Below are positions 17,614-23,938 of a stretch of 23,938 nucleotides of DNA, one piece after another. Under the pieces are notes generated by a model. The model did no database searches. It saw only the letters and a program-made list of their open reading frames with translations, and was not told the DNA's origin. Positions within the stretch are counted from its first letter, which is position 1. Each line of letters begins with the position of its first letter. A program made the translations under genes and the position numbers. Source of the DNA: Larix sibirica (Eukaryota > Streptophyta > Pinopsida > Pinales > Pinaceae); NCBI GenBank assembly GCA_004151065.3, contig NWUY0300046182.1:1-23938 (forward strand), given 5' to 3'.

Positions 17614-18752
17614 ACAAATATTATTTTTTATTGTATGAGAGATCTAGCTCATTTTTCACTCTTAAAGGAGCTTTCTGTCCATTTCATTAGCAAGTGGTGA
17701 GTTAGATGTTGGAGGATTTGAGAAGTGAGTGAAGTGAAGAATCAGAGGAGCATGGAGACGAGGATGGCGCTCCCTTGTATATTAAATGCTTGAAGATTAA
17801 TGAAGGAATGATGTATTGTTTTCTTCTTTTTTGGTTATGTTTATGCTTTTTCAATTTTTGTTGCTAATTATTTGTAGATTTTTCTTATTATCACATTTAA
17901 TGAAAGGTCAAATAATAAATTTAATTTATTTTTGGAATAGTCGGTTCTCTCTCTTGATTTATTTGTTGTTATAGTTCTATTTTATTTCCTTTCTTCTAAC
18001 ACTCTTAGTTGTTGAAATGAATTAATAATTCAACTTAATATAACAACACCTTTATATATAGTTTAATGGGTGGAAAATCTAGCCCTCAAAGGGTAAAAAT
18101 TTACATTTAATTTGCAACAAACATGTTAAGGTTTCAAGCATCAAACAACTTTTAACCTTAGGTAATCAAGTAAATGACGAAGGTTTCAAAGTAGTCCTTC
18201 ATCTAGGTAGGTTGAATATGACACACTAGTCCTTTCCACTTCATAAGCCTACATCAAGTGTTAATTATGACACACTAGTCCATTCATGTTGTGATGCTTC
18301 ATTGAATCCATTAACCCTTATGTTGATATGCACTGCCCACTTTACCTTATTTTCTTATTCTCATTCCCCGTCATTTTCTTCCTTTCCACATCCATTTCTC
18401 CATTCCCATTTCCATTTCCTATGCTACAAGTGACCATCATTTTGTTAAGGCTTACTCTCCCTGTTCCACCTAGAGCATACACTCCATAGCCTTGGAAATC
18501 TTAGGGATACCCCCCTTGAGTTGGAAGAGATTCAACTAGAAGAGAGAGGAACAACCATCGAGGTGATAGTGGATGGCTTTCTTGAGTTACACAAGAGTCA
18601 AGACTAGCTCCCTGATGCTTGGAACTTTACATCATTTAGGGGGTGCTATATTTTGTTGTAACAATACCAATATAAATGCATATAATAATAAGGTACATGT
18701 TTATGTACAACCTAGCGGTCAATTGATTGGCAAGGAATCAATCACTAACCCA
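17614..18752. other. Unassigned intergenic DNA
   Basis: AT-rich and closed in all frames over any useful length. A pyrimidine-rich patch (18355-18420, TTCC and CCATTTCC words) is the only local feature. The 71-codon frame near 18573 overlaps family B and has no recognisable motif. Confidence 0.4.
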
Positions 18753-18934
18753 ACACAACTATGGCTCTTCCACCCATTGTGTCACTAATGGAGAAAGCTC
18801 CTCGTTTAAGTTTCCTAGACTTAGTAGTGAACAAGCCTAGACTAACCAAGGGATAGACCCTAGCCAAGATTTATCTAAGGTCAACTATGAATGACTTATC
18901 CAACCTAGGATACTTACCTAGCTTTATTTTTTAG
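18753..18934 (-). repeat. Family B repeat, copy 2 (inverted)
   Basis: In reverse complement this reads CTAAAAAATAAAGCTAGG … CTTGGCTAGGGTCTATCCC … TTGGTTAGTCTAGGCTTGTT … CCATAGTTGTGT and matches 11825-11992 in the same order. It is about 14 bases longer. Outside these limits the two loci are unrelated. Confidence 0.7.
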
Positions 18935-20370
18935 GAAGAGGTGCCTAACTAGATGGTATATCATTAGGATTAAGATACACTCTTACAATGAGGACTCAAG
19001 GATGTGACTTAAGCAAGATATGATGATAAGTTATGAACCAAGTAAAGTTATCCACATGTATAGCAAATGTATCAACAACTCTTTGTCATAAGGAAAGTGT
19101 GAATTGCTCAATATCACAAGGAGATTAGCAAGAGAAGCATTCATTAGCATTCATGATGTCATTAATAGCAACCACTTGAGATAATTTAAAAGCCGCGAAT
19201 TGATCAAGGGACCAATTATAAGTTATTTTTACTTATAGAAAATGGATTATATAAGCATGGCATTCACAACTTAAGAAATGGTAGCATTAGATCAAGACCA
19301 TCAACAATTAATCATCTAAGGCATCCACATGAAAGAGATATGGCAACTATTTGAGACAAAATTAAGAGTGTGATTTGCTTAGTGAATCAAGTGTTGCATT
19401 AAGACTTATTATAGGTGAGATTGAACCAAGCATTCACATGCAGAGCCAACTTGTCATCACCATGAGACCCAAAAGTGTGAATTGACTAGTAATTCAAGTT
19501 GTCACAAATAATTGTTTAAGATTTGGTTTATGTGGATCAAGATCACAACATTCACATGTGAGATTTGCAAATCCTAAAGCCTTAGTAAATGAAAAGTGTG
19601 AATTGGTTATGAACTAATTTACCGCAAGAGATTATTGCATATGGATTTGAATCAAGGAATTTATATCAACTCATAGCATTAGGCATATACACAAGTCATT
19701 TACCAAAATAACGAATTGCATTAGAGTTCTTTAGATCATGAGTAATTATGTCATTAAACACATGTGAGATTATAACTCATAACACTTGAGGAAGGAAAAT
19801 GTGAATTGCTACCACGTTCAAAGTATCACAATAAATAGTGTTGCATGCACAAGTTACTTATTCAAACTTTCAAGGCAGCGAATTGACATTAAACTTATTA
19901 AATGATAGTTGTGACAATTAGATCCTTAGCATCATCATTTCACCATTAACAATTGCAAGAATAAAACAATAAGATGCTAGGCTATTAGATCAACTCATGA
20001 AATATGAATTATAAACCAAATACTAAGTTAATCTAATGAATAAACTCAGCAATTAAATCAGCTTGTGTGACAGCTAGAAATAGTAAACATGAACCTAAGT
20101 ATTAATCCCAAGTATTAACCCTAGATCCACAATGCAAGCATAAGTTTCAAAGCCAATTTAGAAGTAGCTTGCCGTAGGTTTCAGATCTGCAATTAGACAT
20201 ATAACAGCAATAAAACTAGTAAGACATTGAGATTTAAGAGTTTTAGATTAGCTTACCGGTTAAGCACTTGAAAAGATTAAGTTAAAAGACTAAAATACAC
20301 CATAATTAATTATTTAGATTTGCAGAGTTTTACTTAGACTTATTAGGGTGTATGAGCTTATGCTCCTTAG
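18935..20370. other. Region dominated by a degenerate long-period repeat
   Basis: No gene is supported. The middle of the region is the repeat array at 19094-19885. The right part (about 19960-20370) is AT-rich sequence next to family A copy 2, with no recognised content. Confidence 0.45.
19094..19885 (+). repeat. Degenerate array with GTGTGAATTG core
   Basis: The core (A)AAAGTGTGAATTG or a near relative recurs at 19094, 19188 (GCCGCGAATTG), 19364, 19471, 19592, 19706 (AACGAATTG), 19796 and 19872 (GCAGCGAATTG). Spacings run from about 76 to 176 bases, mostly 90-120. Several cores are followed by TCAA and TCACAA words, and between them CACATGTGAGATT or close variants recur. This looks like an old tandem repeat that has lost register through indels. 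The variable period argues against a young satellite. Chance recurrence of the short core is possible but unlikely. Confidence 0.5.
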
Positions 20371-21699
20371 TGTTTGATCTTAGAAATTGATTAAATCCCC
20401 TAATAGTCTCTTTTGAGGAATGGACCAAGTACCTACAAAAATCAGAAAATGGGTGAGAAAAGTTTTAGAGAAATGGAAGAAAAATTGAAATTGAAACAAA
20501 TAGAAACTACTAAACCCTAGACCTAGTGCCTTCAGGGAGCACTTGTTGGGCCATGGAGTCAATTAGCAAAATGAAAAGAGAGTGAGGAATCTTCAAAGGA
20601 GAGTGGAGGACAAAGCAATCCCTCTCCTTTGCTAGCCAAGGTAATCAATCAATTCTCCTACTCCAAGCAAGTGATGGGGTTCCTTTGATTATCAAGAGGC
20701 GAAGCAATCAATCCAAACACAAAATCCATCAAATGTTAGTTAAACACTTAGTAAATGAAGTTGAAAATGAACAACAAGACGTTGCAGCAATCTAGTTAAA
20801 CAAGAACAACTTCAAACATAAAAGACAAGGTTGTAGCAATCATCATTTACTTTACTAAGCATAAGTAAAATCAAAACAAGTTCACCTCAAACCCTTGTGA
20901 AGATATCATCCACCATCCAAATATTAATGCACCATAAACATCAGCAAGAAGAGCCTCAAGAAAAATAGAGCAAGAAGATAGCAGAGTTATTATTTCATTC
21001 CAATGATTTTTGAACCATTTGAGTGAGTTCGAACCCTCCTTTTATAAGTTAAGTGGGACGATTTGCTCGTGAAGAGGTCAAAAAGTGGTTACAAAGTGGT
21101 GATGATCTCAAGATGGGGAAGATCTAGATCAATAATTCCAAAGGATAAGTTGTTGAGCTAAGGAAGGGTGAATTCCTTGCTTGACTTGTCAACAATGATA
21201 AAGAATGCTAATACCATGGGTCTCCTCCAATACAAGCATCAAAAACCATGGGGAAAGGTGAAACCAAGTGCCAAAAACCATGAGTAGTTTCCTCAATCCA
21301 AGAAGTGATCAAATCCAACATCAATGAGCAAGTTGTTGGGCCCAACAATCCAAGTGAAGGAAGTCGATCCATGTGGTAGAAGAGCAAATGAGTGGCCAAG
21401 ATCCAATCTTGAGGTGAGATGAGCTCTAGTATAACCCAATGTGCCTCCACATGTGTGCCAATGTGCCACATCACCTCTAGATGCCTCAATATGTGTGCCA
21501 ACATGCCAACAAGGCAACTCAACTTAAGGAAAATGCAATTTCCCTCAAATAAACCAAAAGTGCAACCTCAAATGAAATACATAAGATAAAGTGCAGTTTT
21601 TACATCTCAATGACAAATTAGACACAACTTGGGATTTTTTTAAATCAAAACCTTAGGCATGCTAGGTATTAATGCCATTTGCCTAAAAATAAGCCTGCA
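20371..21699 (-). repeat. Family A LTR-like repeat, copy 2 (inverted)
   Basis: Read on the minus strand from 21699 (TGCAGGCTTATTTTTAGG), it follows 141-1736 through the whole chain of anchors: AAGTTGTGTC, CACATGTGGAGG, CATGGATCGAC, GAGGAAACTACTCATGG, ACCCATGGTATT, ATTGTTGACAAGTCAAGCAAGG, TTATAAAAGGAGGG, two GATTGCT-CAAC words, GGCACTAGGTCTAGGGTTT and TTTTGTAGGTACTTGG. Overall similarity is moderate, perhaps 65-70 percent. The end near 20371 (…GATCAAACA on the element strand) is a plausible CA terminus but unproven. A purine tract just upstream suggests a 3' LTR. Confidence 0.6.
21040..21048 (-). promoter_or_regulatory. TATA box of family A LTR copy 2
   Basis: On the minus strand TTATAAAAG followed by GAGGG, at the position equivalent to 1027-1035 in copy 1. 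Confidence 0.5.
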
Positions 21700-21700
21700 A

Positions 21701-21716
21701 ACTCCACCCCCCTTGT
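21701..21716 (-). other. Putative polypurine tract before family A copy 2
   Basis: On the minus strand ACAAGGGGGGTGGAGT lies directly before TTGCAGGC, where similarity to copy 1 begins. It is stronger than the tract next to copy 1 and supports a 3' LTR with internal sequence to its right on the plus map (21717 onward). Confidence 0.5.
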
Positions 21717-22680
21717 GCCTAGAAAACCCTCCAATGCTTTGCAAGATGAAGGTTGATCTGGATAGAAGGGCCAAATGGGTGCCCAAAAATACCAAAGCAT
21801 TGTGGAGGAAGTGGTTGGATTGTTCCCATGCACGATCATGAAGTATTCAGGCTACTCACTAAAACCGAAGAGATGACCCTTGTAGATCTGACCAATCTAA
21901 GAGAACACTCTGATACACAAGCATGGGGGGATGAAGTAGAGCCAAATGGGTGCTCAAATCTACTCTTAGATTTGGAAAACACTAAGGATATCAATCCATG
22001 CACATCCATGAAAATCAGCACTGTAGTCACAAGGGAACGACCCACCACCTTCCTGGAACAGACTTATCTAAGGCAGTACTGACCAATCCGATGCCATATA
22101 CCTAGATAAGTGTCCAAAGGGGTATCCAAATATGCCCTAAAAATCATTGGATACCTAGTACAACCAAGGATATGCAATAAGCCCCTCATGGCCACTATAG
22201 AACACTGATACACTGGCACTAAAAACCATGTAACTCTAAAGAAGACCTTATGAAAACTCAATAGCACTGGAATGAAGATGCACTAAGATCAAAAGTGTCC
22301 CTGGTGGACCAACAGCAATGGGTGTCCACAATGACAAGTACACATAAAAGCAAGTGATCATCATAGTGAGTCATCATATAGCTAGTCATGTCATACATTA
22401 TAATATGCCAACACCACAAACATATTCAAACAAGTTTCTGAGAAAAATGATTTACAAACTAACCAATACCATGACAATACCTAAGTGTTTGAAAGGGCAA
22501 TTTTATTCTAAGGCGTGGACCAAGTAGAATAGACCAAGTTTGGACAAGTGAGGTTTTGGACAAAGGTGACTTAGTTGACTCAGGAAGTAGGAAAAAGGGA
22601 ATCTCTGTGATCTTCACTAATACAGCAAACAATAGGGAAGTGTCTCACAAATGGGTGATGTATAATGAGGTAATACCCCC
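21717..22680. other. Unassigned DNA with a degenerate direct repeat
   Basis: GGGCCAAATGGGTGCCCAAA (21768-21787) and GAGCCAAATGGGTGCTCAAAT recur about 171 bases apart. Each is followed by CCATGCAC-ATC-ATGAA and later a GACCAATC-type word, so this is a two-unit degenerate repeat. If 21701-21716 is a polypurine tract, this stretch is internal retroelement sequence read on the minus strand. No domain is recognisable on either strand. Confidence 0.4.
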
Positions 22681-22688
22681 TTAACCTT

Positions 22689-22711
22689 GGTAATCAAACT
22701 TCCCCCTTTTA
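22689..22711 (-). other. Possible polypurine tract and LTR start, minus strand
   Basis: On the minus strand TAAAAGGGGGAAGTT is followed by TGATTACC. The TAA closes a lysine- and serine-rich reading stretch (for example SKKANEEKSKKVLTKSILK, about 22770-22709). The order stop codon, purine tract, TG matches the 3' end of the element at 12978. No partner LTR or target duplication is visible, so this stays tentative. Confidence 0.3.
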
Positions 22712-23429
22712 CTTTAAAATTGACTTTGTTAGCACCTTCTTAGACTTCTCTTCATTTGCTTTCTTGGACTCTTTTGTCCTTGTACTTCTTTCTTTTGGAG
22801 ACCTTGGCCTTTATTTTATTTTTAAGGCTCATTTGCAAGTTTAGACTTGCTTCTTTCTTTCTTTGCTTGATTTTCTTTTCTTTGACTTGGCCTTCACTTT
22901 CCTTGACTTTGCTAGTACAAGGAGTTTTGGACTAGGAGCTTTCTTTTTCATATGGACAGTTCAGCAAGTTAAGCGACCGAAGGTGAGAAAACAAAGACAA
23001 GAGGAAGACAATCAACCAACAGCAAGCAGGTTGAAGTATAGTATGTATGGTACTGTAGCTATATAGCAAGTTGTACACGTCGTACAACTATTGTTTCTTT
23101 TTCCTATGCAGGTCGTACCTTCTCAGCAAGCCTTACAACACAATTCTAGAGTGATTTTTTTAACATGCAGTAGTTTTGTTTACCTTGCAATTGTTTGTTT
23201 TAAGCAAACTATGGAGGTTACCTTGTAAGCTTTGATTAGTTGAATGATAAGCTAATTTGAAGGAGGAATTTCTTGTGTATGTGTCATTGTTTTACACTTC
23301 CGCTATTTACTTTCCACCTATTGTGTGATTATTGCTATGTGAAGAAGTTATATTTGTGCAATTAAATAATAGACTTGTTTGGTTGAGAACATAAGGACTT
23401 TAGTCACCTATGGTTTGGAATTTTTCACA
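22712..23429 (+). repeat. LTR of a right-edge Copia element (start undefined)
   Basis: The end is fixed by the primer-binding site at 23430; the terminal bases read …TTTTTCACA. The LTR start cannot be placed, because no second LTR lies in the window and the pyrimidine-rich left part (22712-22941) may belong to another element. A perfect GCTATATAGC palindrome (23057-23066) and a hairpin at 23069-23089 lie within it. No TGGTTTTCCCC motif like that of LTR1-3 was seen, so it is a different family. Confidence 0.5.
23069..23089. repeat. Short perfect hairpin AGTTGTAC/GTACAACT
   Basis: Eight-base arms AGTTGTAC (23069-23076) and GTACAACT (23082-23089) enclose ACGTC. It lies within the presumed LTR about 350 bases before its end. 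The stem is short, so a transcript structure is possible but not shown. Confidence 0.6.
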
Positions 23430-23441
23430 TGGTATTGGAGC
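23430..23441 (+). other. Primer-binding site of the right-edge Copia element
   Basis: TGGTATTGGAGC differs from the standard initiator tRNA-Met complement TGGTATCAGAGC at two positions. A CA-ending sequence precedes it, and a Copia-type gag follows about 200 bases later, so the assignment is well supported. Confidence 0.8.
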
Positions 23442-23599
23442 ATTTCTGATTGAGGATCTAAAGAATTTATGGTAGCAGATCAATTGTTGGAACCAACTAC
23501 CGAGAACTAGGACCAACAGTTAGAGGGTTTCAAAGGTAGTGCTTGCTTACCTATCAGATTTGGAAGTTTTTGTGTTAAATCTCAAAGATTGCATCAACT

Positions 23600-23938
23600 A
23601 GCCTTAGGTTCGAGGACAAAATTAAAAGGTGCCTTGGTTTTTCATCTTGGAAAGTCATCGTAACTCTCTTATTGGAAGAGAATGATCTTTAGGATATTGT
23701 CAAGATTATAGTGACTCAACCAACAAAAATGCAGGATTCCACAGTTCACAAGAAAAAAATGTGAAAGCCAAGCAAATGATGATGGATGCTATAAAGGATC
23801 AATTCATCCCTCATATATCCAACAAGAAGATGGTGAAGGATATGTTCGATGCCCATCTTAACCTTTGCTCAAGTGAGTGTTAGTTTTTCACAATTTAATT
23901 CAATATGATCTAGGATCTTATCTGAGAGAATAACATGC
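23600..23938 (+). pseudogene. Decayed Copia gag, cut by the window edge
   Basis: FSSWKVIVTLLLEENDL starts at 23639 and is followed by a TAG at 23690-23692, where related Gags usually have tryptophan. The frame then continues DIVKIIVTQPTKMQDSTV. A one-base shift in the A-run at 23752-23758 leads to VKAKQMMMDAIKDQFIPHIS and NKKMVKDMFDAHLNL. This is the N-terminal capsid-like region of Copia Gag (W-K near the start, then D-A-I-K-D, P-H-I-S, K-D-M). It parallels the first gag at 4785 but is clearly diverged from it. The rest of the element lies to the right of the window. Confidence 0.8.

Noticed and set aside
21753-22082. 109-codon plus-strand open frame
   Set aside because: It spans a degenerate direct repeat and has no recognisable motif. 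The region is more likely internal retroelement sequence read on the other strand.

Overview
The window looks like gene-poor, AT-rich nuclear DNA from a land plant with a large, repeat-filled genome. A gymnosperm or similar large-genome plant is my guess; nothing in the sequence fixes the species. I find no intact host gene, rRNA or functional tRNA gene. No open frame encodes an intact recognisable protein. The only recognisable protein remnants are Copia-type (Ty1) retrotransposon Gag and protease. Three single N bases (5285, 9852, 17371) show that this is a draft assembly.

Layout, left to right. 141-1736 holds a long LTR-like repeat (family A, plus strand) with a TATA box and a 43-bp tandem duplication. 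3382-10954 is a Copia complex: an LTR (LTR1, 3382-4633), a primer-binding site, a frameshifted gag-protease reading region with no integrase or reverse transcriptase, a polypurine tract, and a second LTR (LTR2, 6327-7614) of a clearly different subfamily. Further on lies a third LTR (LTR3, 9853-10954), truncated at its 5' end, which resembles LTR1 far more than LTR2 does. Between LTR2 and LTR3 lie unassigned DNA, a minisatellite of roughly 44-bp units (8728-9232) and a GGGAC/GTCCC-rich patch (9653-9851).

11825-11992 is the first copy of a short repeat (family B). 12712-15955 is a cleanly bounded minus-strand LTR retroelement with 266/287-bp LTRs, a tRNA-iMet-type primer site, a polypurine tract and a perfect TACCA target duplication. 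It is non-autonomous, and its only coding trace is a broken, lysine/glutamate-rich coiled-coil region. 16326-16503 is an 89-bp tandem duplication. 17275-17338 is a tRNA-derived, SINE-like segment with A and B boxes. 18753-18934 is the inverted second copy of family B. 19094-19885 is a degenerate array with a recurring GTGTGAATTG core. 20371-21699 is the inverted second copy of family A. The right edge (23430-23938) enters another Copia element: LTR end, primer site and a decayed gag.

The elements do not form a pathway; they are layers of insertions. The most unusual points are the mismatched LTRs of the Copia complex, its gag-protease-only design with a stop codon supplied by the LTR, and the small coiled-coil-bearing LTR element. 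All identities and boundaries were read by eye, without alignment software or database searches.
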